Shown piece after piece: positions 36,034-44,046 of a stretch of DNA of 64,000 nt (positions are counted from its first letter, which is position 1; each line of letters opens with the position of its first letter). A program made the position numbers and the translations under genes. The stretch is taken from the NCBI RefSeq assembly GCF_900141995.1, contig NZ_FQZA01000005.1, positions 62,001 to 126,000 of the forward strand. The letters are read 5' to 3'. The DNA is from Palleronia salina. GTDB taxonomy: Bacteria > Pseudomonadota > Alphaproteobacteria > Rhodobacterales > Rhodobacteraceae. A model generated the notes under the pieces. That model searched no databases. It was given only the letters and a program-made list of their open reading frames with translations, and had not been told where the DNA came from.

Positions 36034-36531
36034 GTGCCGACGCGGCCTTTCGTCATGTGGCCCGACCGGCGGTTGAGCCAGCCCGCCCGACCCGTCGAGG
36101 CGATCACGGACGAGATCCGCGCGATCTGGGACGACATGATCGACACGATGGAAGCCATGCCGGGCGTGGGTCTTGCCACGCCGCAGATTGGCGTGCCGCT
36201 GGCGCTGGCCGTTGTGGATGCGTCCGAGGATCGCGGTCAGGCCGTGCGCATGGCCAACCCCGAGATCCTGCACGCCAGCGTCGAGCCGCGCGATTTCGAG
36301 GAGGCATCGCCAAACCTGCCCGGCGTCTCGGCCCGGATCACTCGGCCCCGCGCGGTCACGGTGCGGTTCCTGAATGCCGATGGCGTGGTCGAGGAGCGTG
36401 ATTTCATCCAGCTCTGGGCCACGTCGGTGCAGCACCAGGTCGACCACCTGGCGGGGCGCATGTATTTCGACCGGCTGAGCCGCACCAAGCGCCAGATGCT
36501 GCTGAAGCGCGCGGCCAAGCGAAGGGACTGA
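36034..36531 (+). CDS. Degenerate peptide deformylase paralogue
   Basis: A 165-residue deformylase-fold protein following def by four bases. Motif 1 is kept ([10 protein letters not shown], 44-53), but motif 2 reads EEASPNLPG, with Ser92 in place of the metal-ligand Cys, and motif 3 reads QHQVDHLAG, with Gln135 in place of the catalytic Glu. Both His ligands remain. Deformylase activity is therefore improbable; a regulatory, scaffold or metal-independent role is possible. The start is GTG 36034, with ATG 36055 as an alternative. The intact frame and conserved fold argue against simple decay. Confidence 0.85.
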   Translation: MPTRPFVMWPDRRLSQPARPVEAITDEIRAIWDDMIDTMEAMPGVGLATPQIGVPLALAVVDASEDRGQAVRMANPEILHASVEPRDFEEASPNLPGVSARITRPRAVTVRFLNADGVVEERDFIQLWATSVQHQVDHLAGRMYFDRLSRTKRQMLLKRAAKRRD

Positions 36532-36535
36532 GCCG

Positions 36536-37435
36536 ATGCGCGTGATCTTCATGGGGACGCCCGATTTCTCGGTTCCGGCGCTTCAGGCGCTGGTCGACGC
36601 GGGGCACGAGATCGCCTGCGTCTACACCCAGCCGCCGCGCCCGGCGGGCCGGGGCAAGAAGCTGCGGCCCGGTCCCGTCCATGCCCGCGCACTGGAGTTG
36701 GGCCTGCCGGTTCGCCACCCCGCCAGCCTGAAGGGCGCCGAGGCACAGGATGAGTTTGCCGCGCTGGGGGCCGATATCGCGGTCGTCGTGGCCTTTGGCC
36801 TGTTGCTGCCGCAGCCGGTTCTGGACGCGCCGCGCCATGGGTGCCTGAACATCCATGCCTCGCTGCTGCCGCGCTGGCGCGGGGCGGCCCCCATCCATCG
36901 CGCTGTCATGGCCCGCGACGCCGAGACCGGCATCTGCGTCATGCAGATGGAGGCGGGATTGGACACCGGGCCGGTTCTGCTGCGCGAGGCCACGCCGATC
37001 GGCGAGACCGAGACCACGGGCGACCTGCACGACAGGCTGAGCGCCATGGGCGGTCGGCTGATCGTCGAGGCGCTGGGCCGTCTCGACCAGCTTACGCCCG
37101 AGCCGCAGCCCGGGGACGGCGTCACATATGCAAGCAAGATCGACAAGGCCGAGGCGCGCGTGGACTGGTCCCGTCCGGCCACCGAAATCGACGCGCTGAT
37201 CCGGGGGCTTTCGCCGTTTCCCGGTGCCTGGTGCGAGGTGGCGGGCGAGCGTGTGAAGCTTCTGCGCTCGCGGCTGGTGCCGGGGCAGGGGGCGCCGGGA
37301 CAATTGCTGGACGGCTTCACCGTGGCTTGTGGCGACGGCGCGGTCGAGGTGCTGGAGCTTCAGCGCGCCGGGCGGCGGGCCATGGGCGCCGCCGAGGCGC
37401 TGCGCGCGATGGACCTGCCCGACCGGCTGGACTGA
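36536..37435 (+). CDS. fmt: Methionyl-tRNA formyltransferase
   Basis: A 299-residue enzyme: [15 protein letters not shown] start, [19 protein letters not shown] (the catalytic N-H-D region and formyl-folate site), [13 protein letters not shown], and the C-terminal tRNA-binding domain with the [10 protein letters not shown] segment. It formylates initiator Met-tRNA. It follows the def paralogues by four bases, forming a functional operon for N-terminal formyl handling. Confidence 0.96.
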   Translation: MRVIFMGTPDFSVPALQALVDAGHEIACVYTQPPRPAGRGKKLRPGPVHARALELGLPVRHPASLKGAEAQDEFAALGADIAVVVAFGLLLPQPVLDAPRHGCLNIHASLLPRWRGAAPIHRAVMARDAETGICVMQMEAGLDTGPVLLREATPIGETETTGDLHDRLSAMGGRLIVEALGRLDQLTPEPQPGDGVTYASKIDKAEARVDWSRPATEIDALIRGLSPFPGAWCEVAGERVKLLRSRLVPGQGAPGQLLDGFTVACGDGAVEVLELQRAGRRAMGAAEALRAMDLPDRLD

Positions 37436-37444
37436 CGGTCCGTC

Positions 37445-38068
37445 TCAGAAATTGCGGGGCGGACGCGACTTGTAGACCGGCAGGTGCCAGCCGAACCACA
37501 GCGATCCCGCGCGCAGGATCAGCGTGACGGCACCGCAGACCGCGACGGCCACGCGCATGTCATCGCTCACGGCGAATGCGATCAGCGCGGCCCCCCCGCC
37601 CGCGAAGGCCGCTGTGACGTAAAGCTCGCCCTTGGCCAGCACGACCGGCACGTCGTTCACGACCACGTCGCGCAACAGGCCGCCGAAGGTGCCGGTAAGG
37701 ATCCCCATGAGGATCACGATGGGCCACGGCTGGAAGAAAGCCTGCGCCGCCACGACGCCCGCGGGCACCGCGACGGCCAGCGCGAAGGCGTCCAGCCACA
37801 CCAGCCAGATCAGCCTGTTGTCGGCCAGGTGCGCCGTCCAGAACACCACGACCGCCGCGCTGGCGGCCACGGCCAGGTAGCTCGGGTCGACCATCCAGAA
37901 GATCGCCCGGTCCAGCAGCAGGTCACGCGTGGTTCCGCCGCCCAGCGCCGTGAGGCTGGCGAGGAAGATGAAGCCCACGAGGTCAAGCTGCGCCCGGCTC
38001 GCCGCGAAGGCGCCGCTGAGCGCGAAGACGAACACCGCGCAATAGTCGAGGATCGCCAGCGCCGTCAT
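37445..38068 (-). CDS. TRIC/UPF0126-type cation channel membrane protein
   Basis: A 207-residue protein with seven predicted membrane segments arranged as two homologous halves, each with the UPF0126 motif: [19 protein letters not shown]...[10 protein letters not shown] and [13 protein letters not shown]...[13 protein letters not shown]. Prokaryotic members form trimeric cation channels related to TRIC. The ATG overlaps the rnhA stop (ATGA). It is convergent with fmt. Confidence 0.88.
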   Translation of the reverse strand: MTALAILDYCAVFVFALSGAFAASRAQLDLVGFIFLASLTALGGGTTRDLLLDRAIFWMVDPSYLAVAASAAVVVFWTAHLADNRLIWLVWLDAFALAVAVPAGVVAAQAFFQPWPIVILMGILTGTFGGLLRDVVVNDVPVVLAKGELYVTAAFAGGGAALIAFAVSDDMRVAVAVCGAVTLILRAGSLWFGWHLPVYKSRPPRNF

Positions 38069-38523
38069 GCGCCCGGTTTGAACGGGGCCATGCCCGCCCG
38101 GGCCAGCTCGTCCGCGCGCTCGTTCTCGGGGTGTCCGGCGTGGCCCTTCACCCATTCCCAGGTCACGTCGTGGCGCGCCTGCGCGGCGTCCAGCCGTTTC
38201 CACAGGTCGTCGTTCTTGACCGGTTTCTTGGCCGAGGTCTTCCAACCGTTGCGCTTCCAGCCGTGGATCCAGCTGGTTACCCCGTTCTTCACGTACTGGC
38301 TGTCGGTCACCATGGTGATGCGGCTGGGGCGGCTGAGGCTTTCCAGCGCGCTGATGGCGGCCAGAAGCTCCATCCTGTTGTTGGTGGTATTGGCCTCGCC
38401 TCCCTTCAGGTCGCGCGACTTCACGACCGCATCGCCATCCCGCGCGATCAGGAGCGCGCCCCAGCCGCCCGGCCCCGGATTGCCGGAGCAGGCGCCGTCG
38501 GTATAGGCGAAGAGATCGGTCAT
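38065..38523 (-). CDS. rnhA: Ribonuclease HI
   Basis: A 152-residue RNase H1: [18 protein letters not shown] (first Asp), [13 protein letters not shown] (Glu), [10 protein letters not shown] (second Asp), [15 protein letters not shown] (His loop and last Asp). It cuts RNA in RNA-DNA hybrids. The conserved N-terminus fixes the start at 38523, although the open frame continues upstream. Confidence 0.96.
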   Translation of the reverse strand: MTDLFAYTDGACSGNPGPGGWGALLIARDGDAVVKSRDLKGGEANTTNNRMELLAAISALESLSRPSRITMVTDSQYVKNGVTSWIHGWKRNGWKTSAKKPVKNDDLWKRLDAAQARHDVTWEWVKGHAGHPENERADELARAGMAPFKPGA

Positions 38524-38591
38524 GGTGCTGGTCCTCGGCGCGTTCGGATCGGCCCGGGCTTGCCCCAAAGCGGCGCCCGTCGCAAGCGGGC

Positions 38592-39191
38592 TCAGTCCGG
38601 CTTGCGGCTCAGGTGGATGACGAAGGGTTCGATCCGTCCATCCAGCCCGCTGCCCTCGCCCAGCCGCGTGGCGAAAGGCTCCAGCCCCGAGCCGCGCGTC
38701 ATGGCGTCCAGGCCGGCAGGCTCCCAGTAGCTGAAGAACCGGCCGATGGGGTCGCGCGAGGTGCCGCTGCCCCGTTTCAGGCCCAGGTGAAGAACGCCGC
38801 CGCGCAGCAGGGCCCTGGCGGCCAGGTCGATCATCTCCGGCATCCACTCCGGCGTGACGTGCAGGAGCGAGAAATTGGCCCAGATCCCGCGGTATTTCGG
38901 GATCGGCGCAAGCTCTTCGAACGGCTCGACCAGCACCTCGACGCCAAGGCCCGTCGCGATCTCGGCCATTTCGTGCGACGCATCGGTGGCCTCGACCGTG
39001 ATGCCGCGGGCCATCATCATGGCGGCCGAGTTGCCCGGGCCGCAGCCCCAGTCAAGCACCGGCGCGCCCGTGGCGGGCAAGGCGTCCATGAAGGCCAGAA
39101 GGTCGGCGTCGGGGCCAGCGCGGCTGATCGTGTCCGCGTATTCCTGGGCGCGCCGGGCGTAGCAGGCCAGCGTATCGGGGTCGGCGGTCAC
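38592..39191 (-). CDS. Class I SAM-dependent methyltransferase
   Basis: A 199-residue Rossmann methyltransferase: [19 protein letters not shown] (SAM motif I), [35 protein letters not shown] start at GTG 39191, which overlaps the stop of the DUF3429 gene (GTGA); the longer frame would lie inside that gene. The substrate cannot be told. It is in a leftward run of four overlapping or close genes (LysE, DUF3429, this, then rnhA and TRIC). Confidence 0.82.
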   Translation of the reverse strand: MTADPDTLACYARRAQEYADTISRAGPDADLLAFMDALPATGAPVLDWGCGPGNSAAMMMARGITVEATDASHEMAEIATGLGVEVLVEPFEELAPIPKYRGIWANFSLLHVTPEWMPEMIDLAARALLRGGVLHLGLKRGSGTSRDPIGRFFSYWEPAGLDAMTRGSGLEPFATRLGEGSGLDGRIEPFVIHLSRKPD

Positions 39192-39634
39192 AGCAGGATC
39201 GGCAGAAGCGAGACGACCACCAGCCCGGTCAGCAGGAACCGCAGGTGCATCCACCACGGCGGTGCCAGCCCCTGGCGCCAGAACAGCCAGTCGAGGCCAA
39301 GGATGCCGACGAAACCCAACGCCAGGTAGACCGCCGCCGAGACCGGCCCGCCGCCCACGAAGAAGAACGCCCAGAGCGCAGGGACCGTCGACAGGGCATA
39401 GCCCGACGCCGCGACCTGGCCTTCGGCCTTGGTGGCGAATCCCCAGAGAACCCCGGACATGAAGGACAGTATGACAGTGCCGTAGGCCAGCTGAACGTAG
39501 GGGCCGGCGAAGCGCGGGCTGACATTCTGCCCGGTCCAGGTGCCGAGATCGGGCACCAGCATGGTCACCAGGCCCCAGAAGAAGGGCAGAAGGCCGGCCA
39601 GGCCCAGCAGCAGGGGCGCCTTGGGGATGGTCAT
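39188..39634 (-). CDS. DUF3429 family membrane protein
   Basis: A 148-residue integral membrane protein with about five segments; marks include LGLAGLLPFFWG, YGTVILSFMSGVLWGFA and GLDWLFWRQGLAPPWW. DUF3429 proteins are found across proteobacteria without known function. The ATG overlaps the LysE-type gene stop by four bases and its own stop overlaps the methyltransferase start. Confidence 0.8.
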   Translation of the reverse strand: MTIPKAPLLLGLAGLLPFFWGLVTMLVPDLGTWTGQNVSPRFAGPYVQLAYGTVILSFMSGVLWGFATKAEGQVAASGYALSTVPALWAFFFVGGGPVSAAVYLALGFVGILGLDWLFWRQGLAPPWWMHLRFLLTGLVVVSLLPILL

Positions 39635-40242
39635 GCCCGCTCGACCGCCAGCCGTCCGGCCAGCCCCGCGAACACCGCCGCGATGCCGCGCGACATCCAG
39701 CGCAGCACCCGGTCGTTGCCCAGAACCGCGCGCCGTACCTGCGCCGCCGCCGCGCCGTAGCCCGCGAAGATGACGAAGGTCATCGCCATGAAGACGGCCC
39801 CGAGGCCCAGCATCTCGGCCGTGGCGGTCGCGGGGTTGCCCGACAGGAACGGCAGCAGCAGCGCCAGGAAGAAGATCGACAGCTTGGGGTTCAGGATGTT
39901 GATCAGCGCCCCGCGACGGGCGACCAGCGGCCCGGGCGTCGGATCGCGCCGGGCAGCCACGTCGAGGCTGCCACCCTCGCGCAGGGCCTGCCACGCGAGG
40001 TAAAGCAGGTAGGCCACGCCGGCGAACTTCACGATCTGGAAGGCCAGCGCGCTGGTGTGCAGCAGGGCGGCCAAGCCAAGGGTCGCAGCCAAGAGGTGCG
40101 GGACGATGCCGAAGGTGCAGCCGAGCGCGGCCCAGAGCGCCGCTCTGCGCCCGCGTCCCAGCCCCACGGCCAGCGTGTAGAGCACGCCTGTGCCCGGGGC
40201 GAGACAGACGACCATCGCGGTCAGAAGGAATTGCCAGGACAT
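39631..40242 (-). CDS. LysE/RhtB family amino-acid exporter
   Basis: A 203-residue membrane protein with six predicted segments and the family start FLLTAMVVCLAPGTGVLYTLA, GCTFGIVPHLLAATLGLAAL, and GALINILNPKLSIFFLALLLPF. Exports an amino acid or analogue; the substrate is not predictable. It leads the four-gene leftward group. Confidence 0.87.
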   Translation of the reverse strand: MSWQFLLTAMVVCLAPGTGVLYTLAVGLGRGRRAALWAALGCTFGIVPHLLAATLGLAALLHTSALAFQIVKFAGVAYLLYLAWQALREGGSLDVAARRDPTPGPLVARRGALINILNPKLSIFFLALLLPFLSGNPATATAEMLGLGAVFMAMTFVIFAGYGAAAAQVRRAVLGNDRVLRWMSRGIAAVFAGLAGRLAVERA

Positions 40243-40314
40243 CTGGGCGCGCCTTTTGCGGTTCTGCCGGGCGACCTTAGCACGCGGCTCGGGCCTGCCA
40301 AGCGGCGGATCCGC

Positions 40315-41265
40315 TCAGGCCGGCTCGCGCAGGACGCGGGGGACCTTGAACTCAACCCGCTCGACCGCTGTTTCGACCATCTCGATGGTCACGTCGTACC
40401 GGTCGCGGAAGGCGTCGATGACCTCTTCGATCAGGATCTCGGGCGCCGAGGCCCCGGCGGTGATCCCCATGGAGGTGATGCCGTCGAGCGCGCGCCAGTC
40501 GATATCAGCGGCGCGCTGGACCAGCTGGCTGTAGCTGCAACCGGCCCGCGCGCCGACCTCGACCAGCCGCTTGGAATTGGACGAGTTCGGCGCCCCCACC
40601 ACCAGCATCGCGTCGCACTTGGGCGCCATGGCCTTCACCGCTTCCTGCCGGTTCGTGGTCGCGTAGCAGATGTCTTCCTTGTGCGGGCCGATGATCGACG
40701 GGAAACGGTTCTTCAGGGCGGCGACGATTCCGGCGGTGTCATCGACGCTGAGCGTTGTCTGCGTGATGAAGGCCAGCTTCTCTGGGTCGCGCGGCATCAG
40801 GTCGGCCACGTCATCCTCGGTCTCGACCAGCAACACCTCGCCGGGCGGAAGCTGGCCCATGGTGCCCAGCGTCTCGGGGTGTCCCGCGTGGCCGATCATC
40901 ACCATCTGCAACCCGTTCTCGTGGTGGCGCTCGGCCTCGATATGGACCTTGCTGACCAGGGGACAGGTGGCGTCCACGAAGACCATCTCGCGCGCCTGCG
41001 CGGCCTCGGGCACGGATTTCGGCACGCCGTGGGCCGAGAAGATCACCGGCCGGTCGTCGGGCGCCTCGTCCAGCTCCTCGACGAAGACGGCGCCCTTGTC
41101 GCGCAGCTCGTCCACGACATAGCGGTTGTGGACGATCTCGTGGCGCACGTAGACCGGCGCGCCCCATTTCTGCAGCGCCATCTCGACGATCTTGATGGCG
41201 CGGTCCACGCCCGCGCAGAAGCCACGCGGCGCGGCGAGATAGAGTGTCAGCGGCGGTTTCGACAT
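40315..41265 (-). CDS. ispH: 4-hydroxy-3-methylbut-2-enyl diphosphate reductase
   Basis: A 316-residue iron-sulfur enzyme of the MEP pathway. The three cluster cysteines lie in GFCAGV, ATCPLV and DICYATTNR...; further marks are the catalytic Glu loop [12 protein letters not shown] and [14 protein letters not shown]. It makes IPP and DMAPP, the last step of isoprenoid precursor synthesis. ATG 41265 gives the family-typical [13 protein letters not shown] start. Confidence 0.95.
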   Translation of the reverse strand: MSKPPLTLYLAAPRGFCAGVDRAIKIVEMALQKWGAPVYVRHEIVHNRYVVDELRDKGAVFVEELDEAPDDRPVIFSAHGVPKSVPEAAQAREMVFVDATCPLVSKVHIEAERHHENGLQMVMIGHAGHPETLGTMGQLPPGEVLLVETEDDVADLMPRDPEKLAFITQTTLSVDDTAGIVAALKNRFPSIIGPHKEDICYATTNRQEAVKAMAPKCDAMLVVGAPNSSNSKRLVEVGARAGCSYSQLVQRAADIDWRALDGITSMGITAGASAPEILIEEVIDAFRDRYDVTIEMVETAVERVEFKVPRVLREPA

Positions 41266-41345
41266 GGCGGCCTTCCCTTCGGATATCCCAGACCTAAGAG
41301 CCTGCCGCGCGGATTGCCAGTGTCGATCCGGTGCCGCGGCGGGCC

Positions 41346-42083
41346 TCAGATCTCGCCATTGTGGACCATCTGCACCGCCTCGACCCGGTTGCGCACGCCG
41401 AGCTTGCGATAGGCGCTCTTGATATAGTCGCTGGCGGTGTTCGGGCTGATCCCGCACAGGCGCGCGACCTCCTTGCGCGACAGGCCGCGGGCCAGGAGAT
41501 ACATCATCTCCTTTTCGCGCGGGCTGAGCTGGTCCAGGTGTTCGTGGTGCGGCGCGATCAGCAGGTCGCGGAACTCCCGGGCGCCGCGCGGCGTGGCGGC
41601 GAGTTCTTCCATGCGGCGATGCACGATCAGGCACAGAAAGCGGATCCGCTCGCGCTCGGGCCAGACGTCGCTCAGGAACGCCTCGGGCGACAGGCCGGTG
41701 CCCAGGTTGAACCCGCCGTAGCGGTCCGACCCGGTCAGCCGCATGGGCAGGGCCATCCCGGCCCGAAAGCCATGGGTTGCCGCATCCTCGATGAAGGCGC
41801 GGGCCGACGGGCCGAGATAGCCATGCTCGTCGAGAAACCCCGCGCCGGTCCGGGTGATCCGGTACGAGCTGCAGCAATGCTTGAGAAAGGGGTCGTTCGT
41901 CGGGGCGGACAGGTCGTAGATCGCCTTGAGGTTCGTCATCAACTGCGGCGCACGGCCATCGCGGTCGACGGTCAGGTAGATGACCAGCGGGAGCCCCATG
42001 GATTGCAGGGTCTCCAGCGTGGTCTGCCACAGGTCCCCGACATTCTCAGCCGTCTCGATCTTGTCGAATCGGTCCAGCGTCAA
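41346..42083 (-). CDS. LuxR-type regulator with autoinducer-binding-like domain, TTG start
   Basis: A 245-residue LuxR protein. Residues 1-170 resemble an autoinducer-binding domain ([18 protein letters not shown]), and residues 180-242 are the LuxR HTH ([38 protein letters not shown]). No luxI-type synthase is in the window, so it is a solo regulator here. The frame opens with TTG at 42083 after AGGA; no better start is available without losing the N-terminus. A hairpin immediately before the start could limit translation. Confidence 0.82.
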   Translation of the reverse strand: MTLDRFDKIETAENVGDLWQTTLETLQSMGLPLVIYLTVDRDGRAPQLMTNLKAIYDLSAPTNDPFLKHCCSSYRITRTGAGFLDEHGYLGPSARAFIEDAATHGFRAGMALPMRLTGSDRYGGFNLGTGLSPEAFLSDVWPERERIRFLCLIVHRRMEELAATPRGAREFRDLLIAPHHEHLDQLSPREKEMMYLLARGLSRKEVARLCGISPNTASDYIKSAYRKLGVRNRVEAVQMVHNGEI

Positions 42084-42090
42084 CGGTCCT

Positions 42091-42110
42091 ATCCCCCTTT
42101 ATGGGGGGAT
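42091..42110 (-). promoter_or_regulatory. Hairpin in the leader next to the luxR-type ribosome site
   Basis: ATCCCCC (42091-42097) pairs with GGGGGAT (42104-42110), seven perfect pairs and a six-base loop, eight bases before the TTG start. The arm GGGGGAT directly precedes AGGA. It could mask the ribosome site or be an operator; the preceding 60 bases are AT-rich. Confidence 0.45.
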
Positions 42111-42209
42111 GTTGGCAATTCTGATCAAAAGTTAAAGAACTTACATTCCACGATCGCACAGGGCATTATTACTGTCCCGCATGCCGCGCGCGACGCAATT
42201 TCAGAACAA

Positions 42210-42244
42210 AGGCGCCGGAGGTGGATCGCAAACCCCCGGCGCCT
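42210..42244 (-). terminator. Rho-independent terminator of the NYN-domain gene
   Basis: AGGCGCCGG (42210-42218) and CCGGCGCCT (42236-42244) form a perfect nine-pair stem with a 17-base loop. On the minus strand it is followed by TTGTTCTG, a modest T-run. It lies 67 bases past the NYN gene stop and upstream of the luxR-type gene. Confidence 0.7.
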
Positions 42245-42310
42245 ATACGTCTTGCAAGGTGCTGTCGTCGATCTGACGATGTCTCGGACGTCCCGTGCGG
42301 CGTCAGACGC

Positions 42311-42865
42311 CTACTCGGCGACGGCGCGGATCTCGTCGCGGGGCGGTCGACCGATCGAGTCGCGCAGTTCGTCCAGCTCGATGAAGTTGTCGGCCTGGCG
42401 GCGCAGCTCGTCGGCGATCATGGGCGGCTGGCTGCGGATGGTCGACACGACCGACACCCGGACGCCCGCACGCTGCAGCGCCTCGACCAGGGGACGGAAG
42501 TCGCCATCGCCCGAGAACAGGACGATGTGATCCACGCGCGGCGCAAGCTCCATCGCGTCGACGGCAAGCTCTATGTCCATGTTGCCCTTGATCTTGCGGC
42601 GACCCTGGCTGTCGGTGAACTCCTTCGCGGGCTTCGTGACGATGGTGAAGCCGTTGTAGTTCAGCCAGTCGACCAGCGGGCGGATCGGGGAATAATCTTC
42701 GCCTTCAAGCAGCGCGGTGTAGTAGAACGCGCGAAGCAGCTTGCCCCGGCGCATGAATTCCTGCCGCAACAGCTTGTAATCGATGTCGAAGCCGAGCGCT
42801 TTGCCGGCGGCGTAGAGGTTCGAGCCGTCTATGAACAGCGCAAGACGCTCATCTCGGTAAAACAT
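42311..42865 (-). CDS. NYN domain (LabA/DUF88) protein, PIN-like nuclease fold
   Basis: A 184-residue NYN protein with the acidic active-site set: FIDGSNLY (Asp13 region), GNMDIELAVDAM, and FSGDGDFRPLVEAL. NYN proteins are PIN-fold RNases or RNA-binding factors; LabA-type members act in gene regulation. It has its own terminator and is divergent from folK. Confidence 0.88.
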   Translation of the reverse strand: MFYRDERLALFIDGSNLYAAGKALGFDIDYKLLRQEFMRRGKLLRAFYYTALLEGEDYSPIRPLVDWLNYNGFTIVTKPAKEFTDSQGRRKIKGNMDIELAVDAMELAPRVDHIVLFSGDGDFRPLVEALQRAGVRVSVVSTIRSQPPMIADELRRQADNFIELDELRDSIGRPPRDEIRAVAE

Positions 42866-42985
42866 TAAGTGTCCTTTGCACTTCGATGGGCATAATCTGC
42901 CTTGGCCGCCGGTGCAGCCAGAATGGACAATCTAGGCGTTTGCAACAGCTCCGCAACATCGACTCACGGATATACGACTGCCCGG

Positions 42986-43570
42986 ATGGATATAAATTCA
43001 CAGACTGCCTTCGTTGCCCTGGGCTCGAACCTTGCAGCGGGGCAAACGACCCCGGCAGAGATGCTGAAAAACGCTTTACAATTGATGGAAGACTACCACG
43101 ATTCGCCCATTGAAGTAAGCGATTTCGTCTCCAGCCCCGCCTTTCCGCCGAACAGCGGTCCCGACTTCGTGAATGCCGTCGCGTCACTGCGCACCGACTG
43201 GCCGGCCGAGCGGTTGCTGGAGCTTCTGCACCAGATCGAAGCCGAGCTGGGCCGCACCCGGCCCGCGCGGTGGGCGCCGCGGGTCGTGGACCTCGATTTG
43301 CTCGCGGTGGGCAAGCTTGTCCTGCCCGACGCCGCCACCCATGATCAATGGCGCGCCCTGGCCCCCGATCGACAGCGGTCCGAGGCGCCTGACCGTCTGA
43401 TCCTGCCCCACCCCCGGTTGCAGGATCGCGCCTTCGTCCTGGTGCCCTGGGCGCAGATCGCACCCGACTGGCGGCATCCGCGCACGGGGATGACGGTGGC
43501 CCGGATGCGCGACGCGCTGCCCGCCGCCGATCGCGACGCGGTGCGGCCTTTCGATGGTGGCGGAATATAA
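42986..43570 (+). CDS. folK: 2-amino-4-hydroxy-6-hydroxymethyldihydropteridine diphosphokinase
   Basis: A 194-residue HPPK: FVALGSNLAAG, GPDFVNAVASLRT, RWAPRVVDLDLLAVG and LPHPRLQDRAFVLVPW. It pyrophosphorylates the pterin precursor of folate. The usual R-GPR-IDLD reads RWAPRVVDLD, a mild variation. ATG 42986 directly precedes the conserved strand; the open frame extends upstream but lacks family sequence. Confidence 0.92.
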   Translation: MDINSQTAFVALGSNLAAGQTTPAEMLKNALQLMEDYHDSPIEVSDFVSSPAFPPNSGPDFVNAVASLRTDWPAERLLELLHQIEAELGRTRPARWAPRVVDLDLLAVGKLVLPDAATHDQWRALAPDRQRSEAPDRLILPHPRLQDRAFVLVPWAQIAPDWRHPRTGMTVARMRDALPAADRDAVRPFDGGGI

Positions 43571-43579
43571 AACCGCGTC

Positions 43580-43608
43580 TTGTCAAGTCCGAATGAATGG
43601 TCTAGGTC
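43580..43608 (+). promoter_or_regulatory. Candidate promoter of rpoZ-RelA/SpoT operon
   Basis: TTGTCA (43580-43585), 17 bases, TAGGTC (43603-43608), ahead of a small perfect hairpin GCCCCG-TTT-CGGGGC (43625-43639) and the rpoZ ATG at 43666. The -10 is weak; no better pair was seen in the folK-rpoZ gap. Confidence 0.4.
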
Positions 43609-43665
43609 CCGCCTTTCTAACTGTGCCCCGTTTCGGGGCCTGACCAGATTCCATGAGGTGTCGCC

Positions 43666-44022
43666 ATGGCGCGCGTTACAGTCGAAGATTGCGTCGATAA
43701 AGTTCCCAACCGGTTCGAGCTCGTGATGCTGGCCGCGCACCGCGCTCGCGAGATCGCGTCCGGCTCGCAGCCGACGGTCGACCGCGACAACGACAAGAAC
43801 CCGGTCGTCAGCCTGCGCGAGATCGCCGAGGAAACCCAGCAGTCGGATGACCTGCGCGAGCGCATGATCGAGTCGCACCAGACCCAGATCGAGGTCGACG
43901 AGCCCGAGGAAGACGCCATGGCGCTTCTCATGGGCGGCGGCGAGCAGGACAAGCCGGCCGATGATGATATGTCCGAGGAAAAGCTCCTGCGCGCGCTGAT
44001 GGAAGCGCAAGGGCAACAGTAA
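43666..44022 (+). CDS. rpoZ: RNA polymerase omega subunit
   Basis: A 118-residue omega subunit: [20 protein letters not shown] and [29 protein letters not shown] are near-invariant. It stabilises the beta' subunit and forms a (p)ppGpp site in many proteobacteria. The acidic tail is typical of alphaproteobacteria. It is followed by the (p)ppGpp synthetase gene, a conserved pairing. Confidence 0.97.
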   Translation: MARVTVEDCVDKVPNRFELVMLAAHRAREIASGSQPTVDRDNDKNPVVSLREIAEETQQSDDLRERMIESHQTQIEVDEPEEDAMALLMGGGEQDKPADDDMSEEKLLRALMEAQGQQ

Positions 44023-44046
44023 GACGCGGGACGGGCGGCGGGCCGA

